Notes: generated by a model from the sequence alone, not told the origin. Numbered from the stretch's first letter, positions 1 to 6,124 are shown. The stretch: 12,904 nucleotides of DNA from an uncultured Eubacteriales bacterium (GCA_900555525.1 USLP01000015.1:1-12904), one strand, 5' to 3'. Program-made: numbers and translations.

Positions 1-392
1 ATGAAGTTCTTAAAATTGTCCGTCTTGACAGACAGGGAAATAAAAAAACTTCTCAATTCTCTCTTGGTATGAAACAAAGACTCGGTCTTGCTTCCGCACT
101 TCTTGCTTTCCCAAAGCTGCTCATTCTTGATGAGCCGACAAACGGACTTGATCCGTCGGGAATACAAGAAATGAGAGAGCTTGTAAAATCACTCCCGAAA
201 AAATACGGAATGACTGTAATTGTATCAAGCCACTTGCTTTCTGAAATAGATCAGCTGGCAGATGACATTGGCATTATAGCAAACGGGAAAATGCGTTATC
301 AGGGAGCACTGTCTAATTTACACGAAACAGATAAAAATAAGTCTCTTGAACAAATTTTCTTGGATTTGACCGGAAAGGATATGAGCTTATGA
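1..392 (+). CDS. Lantibiotic-immunity type ABC transporter ATP-binding subunit (5' end cut by window)
   Basis: This is the C-terminal part of an ABC ATPase whose reading frame is open from base 3, so the gene begins before the window. The visible part shows the ABC signature as FSLGMKQRLGLA (about 57-92), the Walker B motif LLILDEP followed by the D-loop region TNGLDP, and the H-loop histidine in VIVSSHLL. The Walker A motif lies upstream and is not seen. The SLGMKQRL signature is the form used by the BcrA/NisF/SpaF group, which powers export of lantibiotics or bacitracin-like peptides from the membrane. The stop codon overlaps the next gene by four bases (ATGA), which indicates translational coupling to the first permease. 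Role as immunity or resistance rather than another BcrA-type export is inferred from the two following permeases. Confidence 0.88.
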   Translation, partial: EVLKIVRLDRQGNKKTSQFSLGMKQRLGLASALLAFPKLLILDEPTNGLDPSGIQEMRELVKSLPKKYGMTVIVSSHLLSEIDQLADDIGIIANGKMRYQGALSNLHETDKNKSLEQIFLDLTGKDMSL

Positions 393-1162
393 TAAAACTA
401 ATTAAATGCGAATATATGAAAACAAAACGAAAGCATATATTTCTTACTGCCTTTGCATTACTTGTTTTAATGGGAATGTGGGCATTTTACGGCACATCTT
501 CAAAAGATATGAGCGATTTTATCAGGCAAAACGGATATACAATGTTTTTATATCAATTTCCTCTTGTAAATGCTATATTTTTTCCGCTGTTGTGTACGGT
601 TATTGCTTCAAGACTTTGTGATATTGAACATAAGGGCGGTAATTTCAAATTGTTATGTACTATGGAGGATAAAGGAAAAATCTTTGATGTAAAATTGATT
701 TATGGATTAACTATTGTTATTTCCGGCGTTATTCTGTTTTGGGTATTGACAATAGTGTACGGAAAAATTGTAGGTTTCATAGAAGCATTTCCGATAAATA
801 ATTATTTGCTTTATCTCTTGTTTACTATTATTCCGACTGCCTCAATTTACATTTTTCAGCACTCGCTGTCTATGATTTTTAAGAATCAGGCTATTCCGTT
901 TTTCGTTGGGGTAATCGGTGAGTTTACCGGACTGTTTTCTATGTTTTTGCCACAATTTCCGTTTTTGCGAAAAAGCATATTATGGGGGTATTACGGGGCT
1001 TTGCAATTTGTCGGACTTTTTGGCTGGGATAAACAGACACGATTTGACAATGCGTATTTCGGTGTAATGACTATTGATTGGCCGGCATTTGCTTTGCTTG
1101 TCTGTTTGCTTATACTGATTTATATAGTAGGCAAATATATTTTTAGTAAAAAGGAGTTTTGA
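389..1162 (+). CDS. Lantibiotic-immunity ABC transporter permease, MutE/EpiE-like
   Basis: A 257-aa integral membrane protein that starts on an ATG overlapping the ATPase stop codon. A short basic N-terminus (KCEYMKTKRKH) precedes about six hydrophobic segments, roughly at residues 16-34, 56-74, 102-126, 139-157, 168-190 and 233-251. Length, topology and place between the ATPase and a second permease match the E subunit of NisFEG/MutFEG/EpiFEG-type transporters, which remove lantibiotic molecules from the cytoplasmic membrane before they form pores. It is expected to form a heteromeric channel with the product of the next gene. No lantibiotic precursor or modification gene is seen here, so a resistance or cross-immunity role is more likely than producer self-protection, but the upstream part of the operon is missing. 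Confidence 0.85.
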   Translation: MIKLIKCEYMKTKRKHIFLTAFALLVLMGMWAFYGTSSKDMSDFIRQNGYTMFLYQFPLVNAIFFPLLCTVIASRLCDIEHKGGNFKLLCTMEDKGKIFDVKLIYGLTIVISGVILFWVLTIVYGKIVGFIEAFPINNYLLYLLFTIIPTASIYIFQHSLSMIFKNQAIPFFVGVIGEFTGLFSMFLPQFPFLRKSILWGYYGALQFVGLFGWDKQTRFDNAYFGVMTIDWPAFALLVCLLILIYIVGKYIFSKKEF

Positions 1163-1164
1163 AG

Positions 1165-1893
1165 ATGTTATATAAACTAATAAAAGCAGAAAGATTAAAA
1201 TTAAAGCGATCACCGCTTTGGCTGGCATTTATATTTATGCCGATTATACCGGCACTACTCGGAACATTAAACTATAAAGCAAATATTGAAGTATTACAAA
1301 GTGAATGGTTTAGCCTTTGGACACAGCACACACTGTTTACCTGTTATTTCTTTTTACCGATAATGATAGGTATATATTCGTCATACATAATGCGGCAGGA
1401 AGAAAATAACCGTAATTGGAATAAGGTTTTATCTATGCCTGTTTCAAAAAATCTTGTATTTATTGCAAAACTCATACAAGTAGTATTTATGATATTTTTA
1501 AGTGAAATATGGATATGCACATTGTTTGTCATATCCGGCAAAGTTATAGGTCTGACTTCTGCTATTCCGTGTGATAAGTTGATTACTTGGTGTCTTTTTG
1601 GAACGCTCGGAGGCTCGGTTATGGCAAGTTTACAGCTTATGATTTCGCTTTTCATTAAGAGCTTTGCGCTTCCTGTCGGAATTTCACTCGGAGGAGGACT
1701 GTCCGGAATGGTGTTTCTTGCAAAGCATTTAGGGCATATCTGGCCTTATTCACTTATGGCATACGGAATGAACTCAAACGCACCGCAGGAATTGATTAAA
1801 TCGGGATATATGTCTTTCGTTATTATTTGTATAGTGTATATAGCAATATTTATGATTACAAGCAGCACTATTTTGAGTAAAAGAGATATTTGA
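1165..1893 (+). CDS. Lantibiotic-immunity ABC transporter permease, MutG-like
   Basis: A 242-aa membrane protein. I chose the ATG at 1165 because AAGGAG at 1151-1156 is eight bases upstream; the in-frame TTG at 1159 would sit only two bases from it. The N-terminus LYKLIKAERLKLKRSPLWLAF is a basic stretch running into a first membrane segment, as in MutG/SpaG/NisG proteins, followed by about five more hydrophobic segments and a basic tail (SKRDI). It begins two bases after the previous stop codon, so the three genes form one operon in the standard F-E-G order. With its partner it forms the membrane part of the peptide-expelling transporter. A hairpin shared with the convergent regulator lies 20 bases after the stop. 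Confidence 0.85.
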   Translation: MLYKLIKAERLKLKRSPLWLAFIFMPIIPALLGTLNYKANIEVLQSEWFSLWTQHTLFTCYFFLPIMIGIYSSYIMRQEENNRNWNKVLSMPVSKNLVFIAKLIQVVFMIFLSEIWICTLFVISGKVIGLTSAIPCDKLITWCLFGTLGGSVMASLQLMISLFIKSFALPVGISLGGGLSGMVFLAKHLGHIWPYSLMAYGMNSNAPQELIKSGYMSFVIICIVYIAIFMITSSTILSKRDI

Positions 1894-1913
1894 TAAAAAT
1901 GTGGGTAAAACAA

Positions 1914-1939
1914 AAACGGAGGTCATTGTTCCTCCGTTT
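1914..1939. terminator. Intrinsic terminator between the convergent ABC operon and XRE gene
   Basis: A perfect nine-base inverted repeat, AAACGGAGG (1914-1922) and CCTCCGTTT (1931-1939), with an eight-base loop. On the - strand the stem runs into TTTTTGTTTT, so it is a good terminator for the XRE gene, whose last codons lie inside the stem. On the + strand the trailing sequence has fewer Ts, so termination of the ABC operon is less certain. Confidence 0.7.
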
Positions 1940-2279
1940 CTGTCCTCGTTTCTATAATTCCTCGTGCTGTGGCTTCGATAATAGGTAAATCTTTTTCAGA
2001 AATACTGTCAAGCAGTCCGTCGATTTGACGACGGAGTGTTGTTCGCTTTGGTACATCATCAAAGAAAAATTGATCTACCGATACATTAAGTAATGTTACA
2101 AGTTCATAAAGAACTTGCAAGCTCGGATGCTGCCCGTCATTTTCGATTGAAACAATGTATCGTGGTGCAAGATTTAACGTCTGACCTAACTGTTCTCTTG
2201 TCATTCCGGCGGCTAACCTTGCTGATTTTATCGCTTGACCTAATGCTTTGAAATCATAGTGTTGCATTGATTTTGACAT
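1923..2279 (-). CDS. XRE-family helix-turn-helix transcriptional regulator
   Basis: A 118-aa protein with a Cro/C1-type HTH at about residues 14-70 (GQAIKSARLAAGMTREQLGQ, followed by APRYIVSIENDGQHPS), which is the usual XRE signature. The C-terminal 45 residues are acidic and basic with no recognised domain. The start is supported by AGGTGA six bases upstream of the ATG. It is convergent with the lantibiotic-immunity operon and divergent from the KTR gene. The 110-base space upstream holds a 15-bp palindrome (2327-2341) that could be its operator, so autoregulation and control of the KTR gene are likely. Its ligand, if any, cannot be told; control of the ABC operon is only a guess from proximity. 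Confidence 0.88.
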   Translation of the reverse strand: MSKSMQHYDFKALGQAIKSARLAAGMTREQLGQTLNLAPRYIVSIENDGQHPSLQVLYELVTLLNVSVDQFFFDDVPKRTTLRRQIDGLLDSISEKDLPIIEATARGIIETRTETEEQ

Positions 2280-2300
2280 AACATATCACCTATATATATT

Positions 2301-2349
2301 TTACACCTCAAATACAATTTTCAAAATGATGTGTAACATCAATACAATT
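2301..2349. promoter_or_regulatory. Candidate operator in the divergent XRE/KTR intergenic region
   Basis: TGATGTGTAACATCA at 2327-2341 is a palindrome with six-base arms and a three-base centre, the size expected of an XRE dimer site. Its left part pairs again, nine of ten bases, with TTACACCTCA at 2301-2310. The direct repeat AATACAATT occurs at 2311-2319 and at 2341-2349, flanking the palindrome. Together these suggest several regulator sites overlapping the divergent promoters. I could not assign firm -35/-10 boxes. Confidence 0.5.
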
Positions 2350-2389
2350 ACTTAAATATTTCATATAAATCTATAAAGGGGTGATTTTA

Positions 2390-2587
2390 TTGAAACTAAA
2401 ATTAGCACATTGGGTGTTGTGCCCGATATGTCATAGTAAAACACGGATAATGCTTCGTGAAGATACAGAATTAAGGAATTTTCCTTTGTTCTGCCCGAAA
2501 TGCAAAAATGAAACTTTAATAAATGCAAAACGATTTAATATAACTATTATAAAAGAGCCGGACGCACAGACGCAGAAGCCTAATTAA
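2390..2587 (+). CDS. Cysteine-rich KTR domain protein (small zinc-ribbon-like protein of mobile elements)
   Basis: A 65-aa protein with two CxxC pairs, C11-C14 (CPIC) and C35-C38 (CPKC), and the KTR tripeptide right after the first pair (SKTRIMLRED). This matches the cysteine-rich KTR family, found on Tn916-type and related elements near resistance cargo. The four cysteines probably bind one zinc ion; the cellular role is unknown. I prefer the TTG start at 2390 because AAAGGGGTGA (2375-2384) sits about six bases upstream. A GTG at 2381 would lie inside that ribosome binding site and would add three residues. A terminator follows at 2602. The gene is divergent from the XRE regulator and may share its operator. 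Confidence 0.85.
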   Translation: MKLKLAHWVLCPICHSKTRIMLREDTELRNFPLFCPKCKNETLINAKRFNITIIKEPDAQTQKPN

Positions 2588-2601
2588 CTGCATAGACGCA
2601 G

Positions 2602-2641
2602 AGCCGATAACTCATCAAAAAAGGTGGGTTATTGGCTTTTT
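2602..2641 (+). terminator. Intrinsic terminator after the KTR gene
   Basis: AGCCGATAACTCA (2602-2614) pairs with TGGGTTATTGGCT (2625-2637), mostly Watson-Crick with a few G-U pairs. The loop is ten bases and the stem runs directly into a T-run. It lies 15 bases after the KTR stop codon. Confidence 0.8.
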
Positions 2642-2679
2642 ATATTATAGCCCGCCGACAATGTTTGGAGGGATTTTTT

Positions 2680-2748
2680 GTGCGCTGGAATAACAACTCG
2701 CTGCTTGTCAGAAGCAGCGAATATAAGTTTATAAAATCACCAGATTAA
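2680..2748 (+). CDS. Possible 22-aa leader peptide or gene remnant
   Basis: A GTG-started frame of 22 codons (begins RWNNNSLLVRSS) preceded by TTTGGAGGG with eight bases of spacing, a strong ribosome binding site. Its middle codes the perfect hairpin CGCTGCTT/AAGCAGCG. It could be a leader peptide, a remnant of a lost gene, or chance. I recognise no family. Confidence 0.25.
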   Translation: MRWNNNSLLVRSSEYKFIKSPD

Positions 2749-2827
2749 AAAATGAATACTATTCTGACACGGCTAATGCTGCTTTTGAAATTGATATGTT
2801 ATATCATATCAATAGAATTATTTTATC

Positions 2828-2865
2828 AAACATCCGATTGAACTTTTGTGTTCAATCGGATGTTT
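2828..2865 (+). terminator. Strong intrinsic terminator upstream of the sigma-like gene
   Basis: A perfect 16-bp stem, AAACATCCGATTGAAC (2828-2843) with GTTCAATCGGATGTTT (2850-2865), a six-base loop TTTTGT, and a T-rich tail (TTGTGTTTTT). It would stop transcription from the left before it reaches the regulator pair, or act as an attenuator if the promoter lies upstream of it. Confidence 0.85.
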
Positions 2866-2989
2866 TTGTGTTTTTCCAAAAATGTTTTGGGCTATATACC
2901 GAAAACCTTGCCAAAATTTTTTGTTTCGTTGTAGTAATAATGAAAGGGAACAAATCACCGCCTTTGCGGCAGCGAAAGGAGGTGAGAAA

Positions 2990-3430
2990 ATGAAACCCGG
3001 AAAACACGAAATACATAAACAGCATACTTTCGATTGTTACTGTAAAAGGGTATTAAAAAATGAAGCTTGCAATATTCAAAAAGAATACAGCAGGCGCAGG
3101 AACAAAGAAATATCCTTTGATGAACTATCGGAGCAGGAGCTACAATCCTTATGCGTATCAGACGAGTATTTTGCAGATGAGTATATATTTGATATTTTAG
3201 GCGGCAGTGTAACCGTAAGAAATGAGCGATTGGCGAAAGCTCTGCAATCTCTGACCGAACGCAAGCGTGATATTATCTTGTTGTCGTATTTTCTTGATAT
3301 GACAGACAGAGAAATTGCGGAAAAACTGAATATGGTGCGTAAAACAGTACAGTACCAAAGGACAAGCTCTCTGAAAGCATTAAAGAAAAGATTGGAGGAC
3401 AGCAGCAATGAACAAGACGATAACAAATGA
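2990..3430 (+). CDS. Sigma-70 region 4-like regulator, Tn916 Orf7-like
   Basis: A 146-aa protein. I start it at ATG 2990 because AAAGGAGGTGA lies at 2977-2987, a near-perfect ribosome binding site; the frame is open further upstream, but that part overlaps a terminator and reads as non-protein sequence. Residues about 81-135 form a sigma-70 region 4-like domain: LAKALQSLTERKRDIILLSY, then the HTH DREIAEKLNMVRKTVQYQR, then SLKALKKRLE. The N-terminal part has the HTFDCYCKRVLKNEA pattern of Tn916 Orf7 and its relatives. In Tn916 the orf7-orf8 pair raises expression of the excision and transfer functions, so a similar role is inferred here. It overlaps the next gene by 23 bases, so the two are co-translated. 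Confidence 0.85.
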   Translation: MKPGKHEIHKQHTFDCYCKRVLKNEACNIQKEYSRRRNKEISFDELSEQELQSLCVSDEYFADEYIFDILGGSVTVRNERLAKALQSLTERKRDIILLSYFLDMTDREIAEKLNMVRKTVQYQRTSSLKALKKRLEDSSNEQDDNK

Positions 3431-3650
3431 CCGAAGTTTAGTGCCCTTCCCCGTCATTGCAGCAGCTTCAAGCGGTGATGTAACCGCTATGGATATTGTC
3501 TTAAAACATTATTCAGGCTATATTTCAGCGCTTGCAACAAGAACTTTATATGACGAAAGTGGGAATCCGCATTTGTGCATTGATGAGGATATGTGCCGCA
3601 GATTGGAAACAAAGCTCATAACAAAAATTTTGCAATTCAATGTAGCGTAA
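3408..3650 (+). CDS. Small helix-turn-helix protein, Tn916 Orf8-like
   Basis: An 80-aa protein that overlaps the end of the sigma-like gene; GGAGG around 3393-3397 serves as its ribosome binding site. It has the Orf8 family pattern: an N-terminal FPVIAAASSGDVTAMDIVL segment, then HYSGYISALATRTL, and the conserved C-terminal RRLETKLITKILQF. The first part is the short HTH found in conjugative-element regulators that accompany Orf7-type sigma factors. In Tn916 the corresponding protein works with Orf7 to control excision genes. Here the genes that follow are tnpW and a serine recombinase rather than xis and int, so it may act on the recombinase promoter instead. That target is inferred. Confidence 0.83.
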   Translation: MNKTITNDRSLVPFPVIAAASSGDVTAMDIVLKHYSGYISALATRTLYDESGNPHLCIDEDMCRRLETKLITKILQFNVA

Positions 3651-3661
3651 ATCAAATTGAC

Positions 3662-3685
3662 GGAGCGTGTCCCTTTCCACGCTCC
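3662..3685 (+). terminator. Hairpin after the Orf7/Orf8-like operon
   Basis: GGAGCGTG (3662-3669) and CACGCTCC (3678-3685) form a perfect GC-rich eight-base stem with loop TCCCTTTC, 11 bases after the stop codon. The tail TGATATTATAATTAT is AT-rich but not a pure T-run, so termination is probable but not certain. Confidence 0.6.
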
Positions 3686-3704
3686 TGATATTATAATTAT
3701 CATT

Positions 3705-3742
3705 CTATCAAAACATATTCAAAATCGGGTATGTTTTGATAG
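3705..3742. repeat. 13-bp perfect inverted repeat
   Basis: CTATCAAAACATA (3705-3717) and TATGTTTTGATAG (3730-3742) are exact reverse complements with a 12-base loop. No T-run follows on the + strand, so it is not a classic terminator. It could be a protein-binding site, an RNA stem protecting the upstream transcript, or part of a second termination structure. Confidence 0.6.
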
Positions 3743-3833
3743 GCTGATAATAAATGTTCTTTGACAAAGAAAGCGCATAGGCGCAGTATAGACAGTCTTT
3801 CAACATTCAGTCATAGCAGAGCTTATACAGTAA

Positions 3834-4055
3834 GTGCGCCACGATGGCAGGGGCTTAGATTATCAACTTCATTTTCCTTTATGCCGGAGCGAGAAACATT
3901 TTTACCGTAAATGCAAAATAAAAGGCAATTCTGCACAGCAATGACGCTATGATGAAATAATGATACTCCCGTCTTGAACGCGTCACTGCATTGGGCGGTT
4001 GCATAAGAACTATGCGGAGGGTGAAAGTCCCGTGAGCCGTGCCACCGGCTGTCAG
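3834..4055 (+). ncRNA. Structured noncoding region, possibly a group II intron 5' fragment or tnpW leader RNA
   Basis: This part of the 447-base gap between the Orf8-like gene and tnpW has no plausible gene but several close-packed stems: GCATA/TATGC (4001-4005, 4011-4015), GGG-TGAAAGT-CCC (4019-4031) and AGCCG/CGGCT (4035-4039, 4046-4050). The segment GAGGGTGAAAGTCCCGTG looks like pieces of group II intron domain I, and GTGCGCC at 3834 fits the usual GUGYG 5' end. No reverse transcriptase and no recognisable domain V are present, so if it is an intron it is a broken one. Alternatives are a structured 5' leader for tnpW or an unrelated element RNA. The family resemblance is from memory of motif shapes only. 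Confidence 0.35.
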
Positions 4056-4097
4056 ACTGTTGTTAAACATTCATAAATATGTATGAGGTAAAAGACT

Positions 4098-4259
4098 ATG
4101 AATGAGAATGAAAATATTAAAAAGGATAATGCGGAATTGGAACAACCGAAACAATATGATTTTGACAAAAACACCTTTGTAGTTAAACCTGTTTTCAAAG
4201 AAAACTCAACCGATACTTTGGGCACGGTTTTGCTCCGTCTTATGACGGACGGGAAATAA
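4098..4259 (+). CDS. tnpW: TnpW-family transposon-encoded small protein
   Basis: A 53-aa protein, charged and asparagine-rich at the N-terminus (MNENENIKKDN), with the conserved C-terminal block TFVVKPVFKEN followed by STDTLGTVLLRLM. That block is the hallmark of the TnpW family, named from Tn4451 and common just upstream of large serine recombinases in Clostridia elements. Function is not established for the family. GAGG at 4084-4087 lies ten bases before the ATG. It lies 100 bases ahead of the recombinase gene, on the same strand, with a separate recombinase promoter in between. The identification rests on recognising the C-terminal motif, with the gene context in agreement. Confidence 0.8.
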   Translation: MNENENIKKDNAELEQPKQYDFDKNTFVVKPVFKENSTDTLGTVLLRLMTDGK

Positions 4260-4284
4260 AACTTCACAAATTTTCAGAATACGG

Positions 4285-4313
4285 CTGACAGAACAAATAA
4301 AGCGCGGTATAAT
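4285..4313 (+). promoter_or_regulatory. Near-consensus promoter for the serine recombinase gene
   Basis: CTGACA (4285-4290) and TATAAT (4308-4313) are separated by exactly 17 bases; only one base differs from the sigma-A consensus. Transcription would begin near 4320, giving a leader of about 40 bases before the ATG at 4360. It implies that the recombinase can be transcribed independently of tnpW while the element is integrated. Confidence 0.75.
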
Positions 4314-4359
4314 ATTATTGGTAATACTGTTTATTTGGCTGTCAAGAAAGGAGGACTTT

Positions 4360-6063
4360 ATGAGACAGTCAAAAAATAAAAAAAGAGAAGTTACCGCAGC
4401 TTTGTATGTGCGTCTTTCCCGTGATGATAATTTGGAAGGCGACAGTTACAGTATAGGAAATCAGAAAAAATTACTAACCAAAATTGCAAAAGAAAAGGGA
4501 TATACAAATCTCTTGATTTTTTGCGACGACGGTATTTCCGGCGTAACAATGGAACGCCCCGATTACATACGAATGATTGAAGCGATTGAGGACAACAAGG
4601 TATCAGCCGTATTTGTAAAAGACCTTTCAAGACTTGGCAGAAATTATATTGAAGTCGGAAAATTGACAGAGGAATTTTTGCCGGAGTACGATATAAGGCT
4701 TGTTGCAGTATCAGACAATATAGACACTGCAGAGGGCGAAAATGAACTTGCTCCGATTAAAAATCTCTTTAACGAATGGTACGCAAGGGACATTTCAAAA
4801 AAACGCCGTATCAGCAATAAGATTAAAGGCAATGCAGGCGAGCCTATGGGATTGCCCCCGTATGGATATATGAAAAATCCCGACGGCAGCAAAAGCTGGG
4901 CTGTTGATGAAGAAGCCGCCGCTGTTGTCAGACGGATATTCAGTATGACAATGGACGGAATCGGACCTCATCAGATAGCGGATATTCTCGCAAGCGAAAA
5001 TATCCTTATTCCCACAAGCTATTGGCAAAGCAAAGGCATTGGCAGACCGGGTGCGAAAAACACTTTAAGCTGTCAATGGAAAAGCTCAACAATCGTTTCA
5101 ATTCTGACAAAACAAGAATATTGCGGTGATGTCTTGAATTTCAAAACATATTCAAAGTCATACAAAAATAAAAAGCGCATAGTAAATGACCGTGAAAATT
5201 GGGTTGTATTCAAAGACGTTCACGAGCCTATTGTTGACCGAAGCGTATGGGAAACAATACAAGAAAGACGGAGCAGAAAAACACGCAAAAAGCAGAAATC
5301 GGACGGCGAAAAAAATATGTTTGCCGGGTTGCTTGTGTGTGCTGACTGTGGCAGTAACTTATGGTATCACTTTAATCAAGCAAATCCCGAAATAGAATAT
5401 TTTAACTGTTCGGGATATAACAAAGGTAAACGGAAAATCTGTAACTCAACGCACTATATACGGGTTGATTTTTTGGAAAAGGTTGTGCTTGGCGAAATCA
5501 GACGTTTAACAAAACTTTCAACGCAGTATGAGGGTGAATTTGCTAAAATTGTTATGGGACACTCAATAAAAGCAGCAGAACAGGAAAGACAATTAAAGCA
5601 AAAAGAATTAAATATATTAAATGCAAGAAACGACGAACTCGATAATTTGTTTGAGCATATCTATGAGGACAATGTTTCCGGCAAGATAAGCGATGACAGA
5701 TTTGCAAAACTGTCCGTCAAATACGAATCGGAGCAAAAAGAAGTCACGGCACGCATTAAGGAATTGGAAACGGAACTTAATACCGAAAAAAGTAAATCTG
5801 TAACGGCTGATATGTTTACGGCTTCTGTCCGTAAATATACCAGAGCAAGAAAACTTACTCCGAGAATGTTAAACGAATTGATTGAAAAAATTGAAGTACA
5901 TCAGTCCGAAAAAATTGACGGTAAAACCGTTCAACAGCTCACAATTCACTATAATTGCATAGGCAATATTGAAATACCCGACCTTGAAAAGCTACCCGAA
6001 AACAATGTTTCGGTACACACAAGACAGGGCGTAGATGTTCATTTTGCCGCTTGCGCATGTTAA
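4360..6063 (+). CDS. Large serine recombinase, TndX/TnpX type (excision and integration of the element)
   Basis: A 567-aa recombinase. The ATG at 4360 follows AAGGAGG (4348-4354). Residues 13-150 form the resolvase catalytic domain: the nucleophile is S20 in YVRLSRDD, and the arginines of KDLSRLGRN (R91, R94) are present. A recombinase DNA-binding domain follows (about 160-300, with GLPPYGY and KQEYCGDVLNFKTYSKSYKN). Then comes a zinc ribbon with C327, C330, C350 and C361, a coiled-coil stretch around 410-490, and a C-terminal tail typical of the TndX/TnpX group. These enzymes cut at a dinucleotide core, excise the element as a circle and reinsert it without other enzymes. All key residues are intact, so it looks active. 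It ends 15 bases before the host tRNA terminator and marks the element's right end. Confidence 0.93.
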   Translation: MRQSKNKKREVTAALYVRLSRDDNLEGDSYSIGNQKKLLTKIAKEKGYTNLLIFCDDGISGVTMERPDYIRMIEAIEDNKVSAVFVKDLSRLGRNYIEVGKLTEEFLPEYDIRLVAVSDNIDTAEGENELAPIKNLFNEWYARDISKKRRISNKIKGNAGEPMGLPPYGYMKNPDGSKSWAVDEEAAAVVRRIFSMTMDGIGPHQIADILASENILIPTSYWQSKGIGRPGAKNTLSCQWKSSTIVSILTKQEYCGDVLNFKTYSKSYKNKKRIVNDRENWVVFKDVHEPIVDRSVWETIQERRSRKTRKKQKSDGEKNMFAGLLVCADCGSNLWYHFNQANPEIEYFNCSGYNKGKRKICNSTHYIRVDFLEKVVLGEIRRLTKLSTQYEGEFAKIVMGHSIKAAEQERQLKQKELNILNARNDELDNLFEHIYEDNVSGKISDDRFAKLSVKYESEQKEVTARIKELETELNTEKSKSVTADMFTASVRKYTRARKLTPRMLNELIEKIEVHQSEKIDGKTVQQLTIHYNCIGNIEIPDLEKLPENNVSVHTRQGVDVHFAACAC

Positions 6064-6077
6064 AAAGTCAATAAAAA

Positions 6078-6123
6078 ACCGAGTGTCATACAAAACCTTT
6101 CAAGTTCTGTAAGAACACTCGGT
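6078..6123 (-). terminator. Terminator of tRNA-Leu
   Basis: Read on the - strand, ACCGAGTGT directly after the tRNA 3' end pairs with ACACTCGGT, which is followed by TTTTTATTG. The nine-base stem is perfect, but the loop of 28 bases is long for a terminator; GTTCT/AGAAC inside it can form an alternative small hairpin. The T-run falls where the mobile element is expected to end. Confidence 0.65.
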
Positions 6124-6124
6124 A

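Larger units (their letters stand above)
2588..2989. other. Noncoding spacer between the KTR gene and the sigma-like gene
   Basis: About 400 bases without a convincing gene. In order it holds the KTR terminator, a 22-codon open frame with a good ribosome binding site (2680-2748), a hairpin CGCTGCTT/AAGCAGCG inside that frame (2699-2719), an inverted repeat TTGATATG/CATATCAA (2791-2798 and 2805-2812), and a very strong terminator (2828-2865). After that comes a 120-base leader of the sigma-like gene. I see no convincing promoter in the leader; TTGCCA at 2908-2913 is the best -35, but its -10 partner is poor. Confidence 0.6.
1..6077. mobile_element. Right-hand end of an integrated Tn5397/Tn4451-like element (ICE or mobilizable transposon), left end outside window
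   Basis: The region holds a lantibiotic-immunity ABC transporter, an XRE regulator, a cysteine-rich KTR protein, Tn916 Orf7/Orf8-like regulators, a TnpW-family small protein and a large serine recombinase. All are typical accessory or backbone genes of Clostridia integrative elements. Beyond the recombinase the content switches abruptly to housekeeping genes on the opposite strand (tRNA-Leu, dnaN, dnaA). In Tn5397-like elements the recombinase lies at one extreme end, so the right boundary is probably just after its stop codon at 6063 and before or within the tRNA-Leu terminator that starts at 6078. The exact end is inferred: the opposite end is not in the window, so no terminal repeat or target dinucleotide can be compared. 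No conjugation genes are visible here, so self-transfer cannot be judged. Confidence 0.75.

Noticed and set aside
2846..2989. Upstream extension of the sigma-like gene
   Set aside because: The near-perfect ribosome binding site before ATG 2990 fixes the start; the extension begins inside a terminator hairpin.
2796..2993. 65-codon + frame over the strong terminator
   Set aside because: It spans a 16-bp terminator stem and lacks a ribosome binding site; the sequence is F/C-rich like noncoding AT-rich DNA.
3834..4055. Complete, active group II intron
   Set aside because: No reverse transcriptase gene and no domain V hairpin before tnpW; at most a 5' relic.
3879..4070. 63-codon open frame on the - strand between the Orf8-like gene and tnpW
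   Set aside because: It lies antisense to the hairpin-rich region and its codons look like read-through of RNA stems; no family recognised.
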